Origin: Pseudobacteriovorax antillogorgiicola
GTDB lineage: Bacteria > Bdellovibrionota_B > Oligoflexia > Oligoflexales > RGVZ01
Direction of reading: 5' to 3'
Length of the DNA stretch: 7,783 nt
NCBI GenBank assembly: GCA_945897695.1
Contig: CAMDGW010000111.1
Span: 1 to 7,783, forward strand
Shown: piece after piece, positions 1 to 5,999 of the stretch
Layout of the letters: every line of letters begins with the position of its first letter
Numbering within the stretch: position 1 is the stretch's first letter
Translations under genes and position numbers: made by a program
Notes under the pieces: generated by a model
Told to the model about the DNA's origin: nothing
Database searches by the model: none
The model's input: the letters and a program-made list of their open reading frames with translations, nothing else

Positions 1-2
1 TA

Positions 3-854
3 AGTGATGACGCTCGTAATCTGGCAAAAGAACTTCAAGCAGACAATGCAGATATTCCCAGCGCACTTAAAAAACGAGTTGGTAAGAATGAGCACATTGG
101 ATTTTACAATCTCACGGCGCTAGTTTTGAGGCGGGCATCTATCGGAATTTTCAACTCGCAAACCACTGACATTCTTGTTCATAAATCTCCTGATGCAGGA
201 GGTCTTGAAGGGGTCAAAGCAAGACTCATCACAAGTAATGGCGTTGTTTTTGGTTTGGCCCAAGACTTCTTAAATCAGCGTCTATTCATCGGCGGAAATT
301 TGAAATATATGCACCGAGGGGAAGCAGCCGTTGAGGCTAACATCACCGATAGTGACAGCCTTTCCAATATGACAAGCGACAACCTACTCAAACAAGGCTT
401 AGGAACTAGCGTTGATTTTGGCGTTATGTATAAAATTCTCGGACGCATGGAAACCTCGGTGGGAGCCACCATCAACAACGTTGGTACAACGTCGTTTAGC
501 TCCATGACCGAAGGCTCGGCTGCGCCATCACGCCTAAAGCAAGTTGTAAATCTTGGCGTAGCCATTGAACCAGGCACGAAAATCAGTCGCTTTCGTCTTC
601 TGGGAGAGTATTGGGACGCAACCAACGTGCTCGGCATGACACCCCTGCGAAAGCTCCATCTAGGTGCTGAGTTAAGTGTTAAAGATATTATAGGCTTCAC
701 AGCAGGCTTGTCAGGAGGATCGACGAGTGGAGGTTTCTACGTCGACATCTACGCCCTTCGTTTGGACGGGGGAGTCTACATTCAAGATATGGATGATCGA
801 ACAGGCGTTCGCCCCGACAAAAGACTTTTCTTCCGACTCACGACTGGATTTTGA
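3..854 (+). CDS. Beta-barrel outer-membrane protein, TraF/PorV-like (5' partial)
   Basis: The reading frame is open from the first complete codon in the window (position 3) to TGA at 852-854, giving 283 residues. The true start therefore lies upstream, and the in-frame TTG at 126 is just an internal Leu codon. The sequence alternates polar and hydrophobic residues in many short strands separated by Gly/Asn/Asp turns, and it ends in '...FRLTTGF'. A C-terminal Phe is the usual recognition signal of barrel proteins for the BAM machinery. The last third ('KLHLGAELSV', then a Gly-rich turn, then 'GVRPDKRLFF') resembles the end of the TraF_2/PorV/PorQ-type barrels. The signal peptide is outside the window. 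A lipoprotein gene follows after 17 bases with a good ribosome site, so the two are probably one transcript and may work together at the outer membrane. The family is inferred from general pattern; barrel character is much surer than any specific function. Confidence 0.7.
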   Translation, partial: SDDARNLAKELQADNADIPSALKKRVGKNEHIGFYNLTALVLRRASIGIFNSQTTDILVHKSPDAGGLEGVKARLITSNGVVFGLAQDFLNQRLFIGGNLKYMHRGEAAVEANITDSDSLSNMTSDNLLKQGLGTSVDFGVMYKILGRMETSVGATINNVGTTSFSSMTEGSAAPSRLKQVVNLGVAIEPGTKISRFRLLGEYWDATNVLGMTPLRKLHLGAELSVKDIIGFTAGLSGGSTSGGFYVDIYALRLDGGVYIQDMDDRTGVRPDKRLFFRLTTGF

Positions 855-858
855 CATT

Positions 859-864
859 AAGGAG
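859..864 (+). promoter_or_regulatory. Ribosome binding site deciding the lipoprotein start
   Basis: AAGGAG lies 7 bases before the ATG at 872. It settles the start in favour of ATG 872 over the in-frame TTG at 851, which overlaps the upstream stop codon and has no ribosome site. Confidence 0.8.
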
Positions 865-871
865 AATCTCG

Positions 872-1636
872 ATGAAACATGACCTGCTCATCAAAACCCG
901 TCGTATCATTCACACCTTTATTTTTGTGTCCCTGACAGCTGCAATTTCAGCATGCGGAGCAAATCCCTTCAAAAGCTTTGAGGAAAAAGACCCGGCCGAG
1001 GATGCCACAGTTGCCCTTGAGGAAGGAAAACCCACTAAGGCGATCAACATTTTGACAAAAGCACTGCAAGATGATCCCGGAAACGCAAAGTATATTTCCA
1101 TTCTAGCTCTGGCTTACGCGGAGCGCGCAGGAATTAACGCCCTGACGCTGGCACAAAAGATGGCGTCCAATTCTGAATCAAGTTCATCATCAAGCGGTGT
1201 GTCCTCAAGTAGCACACACGGGGTGACGTCACTATTTTCTGTCATGCCGGCGGCCACCGATGCCAACATTGCCGACGTGGACACCGCGGTAAATCTGATG
1301 CTTTCCATATCGTCCGACGCAAGAACAGCCGCCGATATATTAAAAATTGCGATGTATGAAACCGCCGCCATGACGCTGAGAACCAAAAAATATGACCTCG
1401 ATGGCGATGGGACCATCTCGGCAGCTGAAGCGCTCGCCATGTCCAGCGCCGATGCGTTGACAATTCTTTCCCAAATATCTGGCGCAGCCTCTGCCTTCAG
1501 CGGCAACTCGTCGAGCTCTTCTGTTGACCAGGCCGCCGCCTCCCAGATCACCAACATACAGAGCGCCATCAGCCAATGCCCTGGGGGTGACCAGGAGACT
1601 CAGCTCAAAAACTATATGAGTAAAAACGGCTGCTAA
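872..1636 (+). CDS. Outer-membrane lipoprotein with TPR-like helices and an EF-hand loop
   Basis: 254 residues. The N-terminus has basic residues (K8, R10, R11), a hydrophobic stretch at about 12-26 and the lipobox I-S-A-C, with Cys28 as the lipidated residue. Gly at +2 does not act as an inner-membrane retention signal, so outer-membrane sorting is likely. Residues about 42-97 look like one or two TPR-type helix pairs ('EGKPTKAINILTKAL', 'LALAYAERAG'). Residues 99-116 are a Ser-rich linker. Residues 175-186 form a perfect EF-hand calcium loop, DLDGDGTISAAE (Asp1, Asp3, Asp5, Gly6, Ile8, Glu12), inside an Ala-rich helical region. Two Cys near the C-terminus (the last residue is one) could form a disulfide. 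The barrel gene ends just upstream and is probably co-transcribed. The lipoprotein call is firm; the partner and cellular role are unknown. It could be a TPR assembly or accessory factor for the barrel, or a calcium-stabilised surface protein. Confidence 0.8.
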   Translation: MKHDLLIKTRRIIHTFIFVSLTAAISACGANPFKSFEEKDPAEDATVALEEGKPTKAINILTKALQDDPGNAKYISILALAYAERAGINALTLAQKMASNSESSSSSSGVSSSSTHGVTSLFSVMPAATDANIADVDTAVNLMLSISSDARTAADILKIAMYETAAMTLRTKKYDLDGDGTISAAEALAMSSADALTILSQISGAASAFSGNSSSSSVDQAAASQITNIQSAISQCPGGDQETQLKNYMSKNGC

Positions 1637-1672
1637 GGCGTAACCTACTGAAAACGCTCACCACACTGGACC

Positions 1673-1702
1673 TTGCCCCGAGACACCGTTATACGGTATA
1701 TC
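1673..1702 (+). promoter_or_regulatory. Possible promoter just before the 1713 gene
   Basis: TTGCCC (1673-1678) and TATATC (1697-1702) are separated by 18 bases, each matching the sigma70 consensus in four of six positions. Transcription would begin only a few bases before the ATG at 1713, which would give a nearly leaderless message. The spacing is acceptable but the boxes are weak, so this is tentative. Confidence 0.3.
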
Positions 1703-1712
1703 CTTTGGTCCT

Positions 1713-2423
1713 ATGACTAGACAAAAACCATCCAGCCGCAGCCTTCTTATCGCAATCAATGATCTGATTGGCGCAAGCCTTTTGGTCGTTTGGGGTCTCG
1801 TCTTAGGCCCCCTAGGCATTCTTCGTGGAACGCTCTACTTTGGAAATATCTTTTGGTACATTTGGGTTTTAAGCCCCCAGGGCTTGCTCAGCCGGTTTGT
1901 CAGAGCAGCTATTGATTGGCGGCTTGGCAATTTCGATGCAGCTGTATTTCAACTAGAGTTCCTTGTGACACGTGTTGAAACCGCCTTCAGCAGACATCCA
2001 AAATCTCGAACCATCCGGATTGTACTTGAAGACTTTTACACGCTCCTCGTTCGAGCTTACCTACACAGTGGCCATATTGATGATGCCATGCTGGTTATTC
2101 TACGGGCCAAGAAATCTCTCGACTGTGACCGGTTGCCGGAACTGGCTAGGCTTGACGCAAAAACAGCCCATCTTGTTCGCGCGGGATTAGCCGCTGGCAG
2201 ATTACTTGACGGTAGCGGACTTGCGACACTCTACGTGAAGTCCCACGAAACAGCTGTAACGCCTGCCGATGCCCCTAGAAAAAAACCGACACTCCACACC
2301 CCGCCGCCACAACGTCAGGGTGCTACTGGTAAAAACCAGGACCCATCACTACCGAGAAGTAACATCATTCCGTTTCGTTCCCTAGATAGGTCTCTCAGTC
2401 CTCCACCCAGTCCGGAAAAATAA
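1713..2423 (+). CDS. Hypothetical two-TM protein with TPR-like helices and disordered C-terminus
   Basis: 236 residues; I do not recognise a named family. The N-terminus is short and basic (T2-R9). Two hydrophobic segments follow, at about 18-37 and 41-54 (rich in Trp/Phe/Tyr), probably a membrane hairpin. Residues about 62-145 are amphipathic helices with TPR-like spacing ('RLGNFDAAVFQLEFLV', 'LVRAYLHSGHIDDAMLVIL'). Residues from about 185 are Pro/Arg/Ser-rich and probably disordered, with a short hydrophobic motif 'NIIPFRSL' near the end that could be a docking peptide. No Shine-Dalgarno sequence precedes the ATG, so the start is uncertain, although it sits sensibly before a basic N-tail and membrane segment. 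The stop codon is 5 bases before ltaE, suggesting translational coupling. Membrane scaffold or adaptor is a guess; no catalytic motif is visible. Confidence 0.7.
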   Translation: MTRQKPSSRSLLIAINDLIGASLLVVWGLVLGPLGILRGTLYFGNIFWYIWVLSPQGLLSRFVRAAIDWRLGNFDAAVFQLEFLVTRVETAFSRHPKSRTIRIVLEDFYTLLVRAYLHSGHIDDAMLVILRAKKSLDCDRLPELARLDAKTAHLVRAGLAAGRLLDGSGLATLYVKSHETAVTPADAPRKKPTLHTPPPQRQGATGKNQDPSLPRSNIIPFRSLDRSLSPPPSPEK

Positions 2424-2428
2424 AGCAC

Positions 2429-3463
2429 ATGCAAAAAATGATTGATCTTCGTTCTGACACGGTCACCAAGCCGACGCCGGAAATGCTTGCTGCCATGATG
2501 AAAGCGGATGTCGGCGACGACGTTTACGGTGAGGACCCAACCGTTAACAAACTAGAAGACACCGTAGCCGCCCTTTTAGGCAAAGAGGCTGGACTTTTCA
2601 CCCCATCTGGGACGATGGCCAACCAAATCGCCATCAATACTCAAACCCGACACGGCGACGCCATTCTTGCAGAAGAAGACAGTCATGTATTTCTCTATGA
2701 AGCAGGCGCTGCTGCTGCCCAAAGTGGAGTTCAGTTTGATCTGATTCCGTTTACTGAAAACTTTTCTGATGCGGCTATCGATGCCCGCATAAAACCTGAA
2801 TGGATGCACTATGCGTCAACAAGACTTCTGGTTGTCGAAAACTCACACAATCGAGGCTCGGGTCGAGTGCTCGCGCCGACAGACTTAAGGCGCATACAAA
2901 ATCGAGGACGCCATCATGGGCTAGCACTTCATTGTGACGGCGCACGTCTTTGGAATGCGGCGATTGCCCTCAAGTGTCGGGAGCGAGATTTAGCCGAAGG
3001 TTTTGATACGATTTCCGTTTGCTTCAGTAAGGGACTGGGAGCCCCGGTGGGCAGCGTTCTGGTCGGTACAAAGGAGCAGATCGGCCGGGCCAGAAAGGTC
3101 AGGAAACGCTGGGGGGGGGCTATGAGGCAGTCCGGGTATTTGGCTGCTGGGGCACTTTACGCCCTAAATCATAATCGAGATCGCCTCGCAGACGACCATA
3201 GACGGGTTAAAATGCTTTTTGACGGTATTAAAGAACTAGAACTTTCTGGATATCCCGTAGGGACCGAGCTGCCTGAAATTTGGACAAATATCATTTATTT
3301 TAAGGTGCCTCATGGTGATCAAGTCGCAGAAGCCCTCAAATCAGAAGGGATTTTAGTGAACCATTTGGGACATGGCAAGCTTCGAGCCGTCACCCACATG
3401 CACATTGACGACAACGATATTGGCACCACGATCCTAGCCCTGCGAAGAATTGTTCGGGGATAA
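2429..3463 (+). CDS. ltaE: Low-specificity L-threonine aldolase (PLP enzyme)
   Basis: 344 residues, the usual family length. The enzyme cleaves L-threonine or L-allo-threonine to glycine and acetaldehyde in the cytoplasm, and is a fold-type I pyridoxal-phosphate enzyme. Visible hallmarks: the N-terminal 'DLRSDTVTKPTPEM' (6-19), 'GDDVYGEDPTV' (29-39), the 'PSGTMANQ' phosphate-binding loop (59-66), His86 in 'EEDSH' that stacks on the cofactor ring, Asp170 and Arg173 in 'HCDGARLWNAA', and the Schiff-base Lys201 in 'CFSKGLGAPVGS'. The conserved '(G)GGMRQ(A/S)G' loop is present here as 'WGGAMRQSG'. It is encoded across a run of nine G at 3111-3119. ATG 2429 is used here; ATG 2438 (Met4) is an equally possible start because neither has a strong ribosome site. 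Only 5 bases separate it from the upstream gene, so coupling or an operon is likely. Confidence 0.95.
   Translation: MQKMIDLRSDTVTKPTPEMLAAMMKADVGDDVYGEDPTVNKLEDTVAALLGKEAGLFTPSGTMANQIAINTQTRHGDAILAEEDSHVFLYEAGAAAAQSGVQFDLIPFTENFSDAAIDARIKPEWMHYASTRLLVVENSHNRGSGRVLAPTDLRRIQNRGRHHGLALHCDGARLWNAAIALKCRERDLAEGFDTISVCFSKGLGAPVGSVLVGTKEQIGRARKVRKRWGGAMRQSGYLAAGALYALNHNRDRLADDHRRVKMLFDGIKELELSGYPVGTELPEIWTNIIYFKVPHGDQVAEALKSEGILVNHLGHGKLRAVTHMHIDDNDIGTTILALRRIVRG
3111..3119 (+). repeat. Nine-G homopolymer inside ltaE
   Basis: A run of nine G spans codons 228-231 (Trp-Gly-Gly-Ala) of the aldolase. Any slip of one base would shift frame upstream of the last third of the enzyme. It is intact and in frame as given. 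Confidence 0.95.
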
Positions 3464-3487
3464 CTGGAACACAGTCTGGCCTAAGTA

Positions 3488-3516
3488 TTGTCATTATTTG
3501 CTATTTTTACTATAAA
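3488..3516 (+). promoter_or_regulatory. Sigma70-type promoter of gap
   Basis: TTGTCA (3488-3493) and TATAAA (3511-3516) are separated by exactly 17 bases. Each box differs from the consensus (TTGACA, TATAAT) at one position, making this the strongest promoter match in the window. Transcription would begin near 3523, about 35 bases before the gap start codon, in keeping with a highly expressed glycolytic gene. Confidence 0.75.
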
Positions 3517-3557
3517 CGGGGTCCGTAATGTCGCCCCTTTTATTGGAGTTGCTTGTC

Positions 3558-4562
3558 ATGGCTATTCGCATTGGTATCAACGGTTTTGGTCGCATTGGTC
3601 GCTCAGTCTTCCGCGCTGCTCTCGATCCACAAAATAAAGACATCGAGATCGTCCACATCAACGACCTGACAGACACAAAAACCCTCGCGCACCTTCTCAA
3701 GTACGACTCTGTTCACGGCGTTCTAAAGGCCGATGTCACTCACGACGATTCAAGCATCACCGTTAACGGGAAAAAAGTTACCGTTTCTAAAATCAAGGCA
3801 GTTCCAGAGCTTCCTTGGAAAGACAAAAACGTCGACATTGTTTTTGAATGTACTGGTATCTTTACCAAGAAGGCCGATGCTGAAGGACACACCAAAGCTG
3901 GCGCACGGGCTGTTCTCATCTCAGCTCCAGCAACGGACGAAGACATTACGGTTGTCTACGGTGTTAACCACACCAAACTCGATCCAAAAGTCCATAAGAT
4001 TGTCTCAAACGCAAGCTGCACGACAAACTGTCTGGCACCATTCACAAAAGTCATTCATGAAGCTCTTGGCGTTAAGCGTGGATTAATGACGACAATTCAC
4101 AGCTACACCAATGACCAGAATACTCTTGATCTTCCCCATAAAGATCTTCGCCGTGCACGCGCGGCAGCACTGTCCATGATTCCAACGTCAACAGGTGCGG
4201 CCAAGGCCATTGGCCTTGTGATTCCTGACCTAAAGGGCAAACTCGACGGCCTGGCCGTTCGCGTCCCTACCCCGAACGTTTCCCTGGTTGACGTTACGTT
4301 TGAAGTTTCAAAATCAACAACCAAAGATGAAGTTAACAAACTTCTCCGGGACGCTGCAAATGGTCCACTTAAAGGAGTTCTTGGCTACACGGATGAACCC
4401 CTGGTGTCGGTGGACTATAATGGTGATAACCATTCAAGCTTCATTGACGGTGATTCCACCAAAGTCATGGATGGCAACATGGTCAAAATTCTTTCATGGT
4501 ATGACAACGAAACAGGTTTCAGCTGGCGCATGCTAGATATCGCGCGTTTGATGGCGAAGTAA
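3558..4562 (+). CDS. gap: NAD-dependent glyceraldehyde-3-phosphate dehydrogenase
   Basis: 334 residues, the normal size for this tetrameric glycolytic enzyme, which oxidises glyceraldehyde-3-phosphate to 1,3-bisphosphoglycerate in the cytoplasm. The Rossmann motif 'INGFGRIGR' is at 7-15. Asp36 at the end of the second strand, and 'LDLPHKDLRRARAA' with its Leu-Pro pair, are typical of NAD- rather than NADP-using enzymes. The catalytic Cys154 lies in 'SNASCTTNCLAP' and its partner His181 in 'TTIHSYTNDQ', 27 residues apart as in the family. The C-terminal 'SWYDNETGFSWRM' is also present. I chose ATG 3558 because GGAG (3545-3548) lies 9 bases upstream and the protein then begins with the family's usual 'MAIRIGINGFG'; the in-frame ATG at 3528 is only about 5 bases after the predicted transcription start. 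No pgk or tpi neighbour follows, so this gap is outside a glycolytic operon here. Confidence 0.97.
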   Translation: MAIRIGINGFGRIGRSVFRAALDPQNKDIEIVHINDLTDTKTLAHLLKYDSVHGVLKADVTHDDSSITVNGKKVTVSKIKAVPELPWKDKNVDIVFECTGIFTKKADAEGHTKAGARAVLISAPATDEDITVVYGVNHTKLDPKVHKIVSNASCTTNCLAPFTKVIHEALGVKRGLMTTIHSYTNDQNTLDLPHKDLRRARAAALSMIPTSTGAAKAIGLVIPDLKGKLDGLAVRVPTPNVSLVDVTFEVSKSTTKDEVNKLLRDAANGPLKGVLGYTDEPLVSVDYNGDNHSSFIDGDSTKVMDGNMVKILSWYDNETGFSWRMLDIARLMAK

Positions 4563-4627
4563 TGATCCAATCGTCATAATGAGCATAGCGACGGCCCCCA
4601 ATCAACCCACGCATAAGGGATTTACAG

Positions 4628-5029
4628 ATGGCAAAAGACAAAGCAATCACACTGACGCGCAAAGAAGTGATGGACTGGTTGGCTGAAGGTACGAAAGACT
4701 TTAAAGACACCGACATTCGCAAGGCAAACCTAATGAAAATTGACTTTTCTGGGTGCGATCTTAGTGGATGCAACCTGAGCTACAGCAACCTTAAAGACGC
4801 AAATTTTACCAACGCGGTCCTTAACGGCGCCTCACTGTGGAACGCCAACCTCGAGGGCGCTAACTTCACTAACGCAAGCCTCGAGGACGCTGACCTTGAT
4901 TATGCCAAACTTCGTGGCGCGATCTTGTTTAAAGCCAATCTTCGTCGCGCGCACCTTCCCACTGAACTCATCCCACGCGATGACATTATGGCTTCCGTTG
5001 AAACAGGCTGCAAAGTCGGTCAGCACTGA
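4628..5029 (+). CDS. Small pentapeptide-repeat protein
   Basis: 133 residues with an unbroken pentapeptide repeat, A(D/N)LXX type. A Leu/Phe/Ile stands at every fifth position from 30 to 110 (17 central positions), and Ala or another small residue two positions before nearly all of them. This predicts a right-handed quadrilateral beta-helix of about four coils, a rod that in some relatives (Qnr, MfpA) mimics DNA. A short helical N-terminus (1-28) and a tail with one Cys (about 111-133) flank it. AAGGGA (4615-4620) lies 7 bases before the ATG. No promoter is evident in the 65 bases after gap, so it is probably read from the gap promoter and ended by the strong terminator at 5035-5070. The repeat class is certain; the function is unknown, and most short members have none assigned. 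I see no basis for calling it a quinolone-resistance protein. Confidence 0.9.
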   Translation: MAKDKAITLTRKEVMDWLAEGTKDFKDTDIRKANLMKIDFSGCDLSGCNLSYSNLKDANFTNAVLNGASLWNANLEGANFTNASLEDADLDYAKLRGAILFKANLRRAHLPTELIPRDDIMASVETGCKVGQH

Positions 5030-5034
5030 AATTA

Positions 5035-5080
5035 AGGGTTGTTTGACATTTCAAGTTGTCAAACAACCCTCGTTCTGTTT
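5035..5080 (+). terminator. Terminator after the pentapeptide-repeat gene
   Basis: AGGGTTGTTTGACA (5035-5048) and its exact reverse complement (5057-5070) form a 14-bp perfect stem with an 8-base loop, starting 5 bases after the stop codon. The following CGTTCTGTTTTAC is only moderately T-rich, so the T-tract is imperfect, but the stem is unusually strong. It separates gap and the pentapeptide gene from tRNA-Cys. Confidence 0.8.
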
Positions 5081-5084
5081 TACT
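5056..5084 (+). promoter_or_regulatory. Possible tRNA-Cys promoter overlapping the terminator
   Basis: TTGTCA (5056-5061) and TTTACT (5079-5084) are 17 bases apart. The -35 box equals that of the gap promoter; the -10 box matches four of six positions. Transcription would begin near 5091, about ten bases before the tRNA. The -35 box lies inside the right arm of the terminator stem. The weak -10 keeps this tentative. Confidence 0.35.
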
Positions 5085-5100
5085 TCTAGTGCTTTCTAAC

Positions 5101-5175
5101 GGCGCTGTGGCGGAGTGGCTACGCAAACGATTGCAAATCGTTTTCACACCGGTTCGAATCCGGTCGGCGCCTCCA
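5101..5175 (+). tRNA. tRNA-Cys (anticodon GCA), CCA encoded
   Basis: The full cloverleaf can be folded by eye. Acceptor stem GGCGCTG/CGGCGCC (one T-G pair) at 5101-5107 and 5165-5171; D arm from 5110 with GCG/CGC; anticodon stem AACGA/TCGTT around the loop TTGCAAA, with GCA at 5133-5135; five-base variable loop; T arm ACCGG/CCGGT with loop TTCGAAT at 5153-5159. The discriminator base is T (5172), the standard identity element of cysteine tRNA, and CCA (5173-5175) is encoded in the DNA. It delivers cysteine to UGC/UGU codons. The downstream side is occupied by decayed genes on the other strand. Confidence 0.97.
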
Positions 5176-5242
5176 AAAGATCTCAATCCTTTTATTTTCA
5201 ATTTTGCCGGGCCATAGGTCTTAGGCTTGGGGGCGAGCCTCG

Positions 5243-5638
5243 TTATTTCAACGCGCCTGCCCAGAGATCCTTGAGAAACGTCTCCCACGGCATAACGCAT
5301 ATCCCGTCAACGTCACGAGGCACTGACTCAAGACTTACGATGATATACGACTTCATTGCCTTTTCAGCCTGTAACGCACGCATGCCCTTAAAGTCATCTT
5401 TACTTAGTCGAGATTTTCCTTTCACTTCGATTGCGATGTTTTCGTCCAAAATAAAATCCACTTCATAGTGAACTTCAGATCTACAGTAATGGAGTGTGCC
5501 GTGCGATATGTAGTCTCTATAGCCGGCGAGTTCCTGGAAAATGAATGCCTCAAACGCGTCGCCGAAAAGTTTTGATTTCTGCGCGATTCTACCAGCGTGT
5601 TGCAACTGATTAGCGACACCTACGTCAGGACTGAAACA
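5243..5638 (-). pseudogene. C-terminal remnant of an AAA_14/DUF4143-type ATPase
   Basis: Read on the minus strand, homology runs from 'FSPDVGVANQ' (about 5635-5606) through 'KLFGDAFEAFIFQELAGY' to 'VMPWETFLKDLWAGALK' and a TAA at 5243-5245, about 131 residues. This is the C-terminal part of proteins with an N-terminal AAA ATPase (AAA_14) and a C-terminal DUF4143 domain, normally about 380-400 residues. The PD-(D/E)XK-like residues remain: Asp in 'EVDFIL' (codon 5456-5458) and Glu-Val-Lys in 'IAIEVKG' (codons 5420-5428). Walker A, Walker B and roughly the first two thirds of the protein are absent. The frame is closed by TGA at 5641-5639, with more stops beyond. The only internal start with useful length is a TTG (5605-5603) without a ribosome site, in the middle of the homologous stretch. 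I judge it a truncated relic rather than a small gene. Intact relatives often behave as strain-variable genes of uncertain role. Confidence 0.8.
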
Positions 5639-5698
5639 TCACACCTGAAATTAAACCTAATCCTCAAAATTAGAAAACAGCTAAGGTCTGGTTTGCTT
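5639..5698. other. Junction between the two relics, no gene seen
   Basis: These 60 bases are AT-rich and have stops in all minus-strand frames. They lie between the last transposase-like codon and the first recognisable DUF4143 codon. I could not place them in either family with confidence, nor see a target-site duplication. Confidence 0.5.
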
Positions 5699-5999
5699 CT
5701 AATAGTCTAATAAAATGCTGTCCACTACGACTGAAATCACGTCGTTAAATAGTTCAGGACTCCGAAGAACCAAGGAACACACTTGATGAGGAAACGTCAA
5801 TACCCATGACTGCCGAACCGGTGAGAGAGAGGCCTTAGCCCGTGGCCACACCGCTCGCTCAATTCGGTCAGCCTTTTGAAGAGCACGTCTGGATCCGTAT
5901 CCTGGACAAAAACCGAGTAGGTCTGAGGCAGGACTCTAAGTCCAAATGAAAGCTATGATTTCTCAGCCACCAGAACCCTTGATAGGCCCTAAAACGGCC
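5699..5999 (-). pseudogene. Frameshifted remnant of an IS91/IS801-type zinc-finger transposase
   Basis: A minus-strand frame open from 5935 to TAG at 5701-5699 (78 residues, no good start) contains 'GFCPGYGSRR' (5914-5885) and, about 25 residues later, 'PVRQSWVLTFP' (ending 5789), then a hydrophobic helix to 'VVVDSILLDY'. In IS91/IS801-family transposases the zinc-binding region reads roughly SCK-x-RGFCPSC-xx-RRM, followed some 25 residues later by PVRQWVLTFP. Just upstream, another minus-strand frame open from 5999 gives 'QGFWWLRNHSFHLDLESC' and 'LRPTR', fitting the preceding GF-x-x-x-R...FSCK-x-R part. A one-base shift near 5914 would join the two. The second finger cysteine is lost (Tyr), one residue is inserted in VRQ-S-W, and the later HUH/tyrosine catalytic part is missing. 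It is therefore a dead fragment. The family call rests on remembered motifs and needs a profile search; the boundaries are rough. Confidence 0.55.

Noticed and set aside
126..128. TTG as the start of the barrel protein
   Set aside because: The frame is open to the window edge and there is no signal peptide after it; it is an internal Leu codon.
851..871. TTG start overlapping the stop of the barrel gene
   Set aside because: ATG 872 has AAGGAG at the right distance and gives a normal lipoprotein signal peptide.
3518..3536. GGGG...CCCC followed by TTTTATT before gap, resembling a terminator or attenuator
   Set aside because: The stem is only 4-5 bp, and its left arm lies at or before the predicted transcription start, so it could not form in the gap message.
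3528..3557. Upstream in-frame ATG extending gap by ten residues
   Set aside because: No ribosome site, almost at the predicted transcript start, and the added residues do not occur in the family.
5223..5240. Hairpin AGGCT...AGCCT after the DUF4143 stop as a minus-strand terminator
   Set aside because: Only 5-6 bp with no T-run on the minus strand side.
4986..5300. Minus-strand frame of 104 residues containing 'GADRIRTGVKTICNRLRSHSA'-like text
   Set aside because: It runs antisense through tRNA-Cys; this peptide pattern is the well-known spurious translation of tRNA complements, not a protein.
5115..5468. Plus-strand open frame of 117 residues starting inside the tRNA
   Set aside because: It starts within tRNA-Cys, has no ribosome site, and overlaps the recognisable DUF4143 remnant on the other strand.
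5670..5744. Minus-strand fragment 'DFSRSGQHFIRLLEANQTL', resembling the middle of AAA_14/DUF4143 proteins
   Set aside because: Short, bounded by stops and overlapping the transposase-like frame; the likeness is weaker than the IS91 reading, though a mixed relic remains possible.
5824..5949. Short plus-strand open frame over the decayed region
   Set aside because: About 40 codons, no start with a ribosome site, and no recognisable motif; the minus strand carries the clearer homology.
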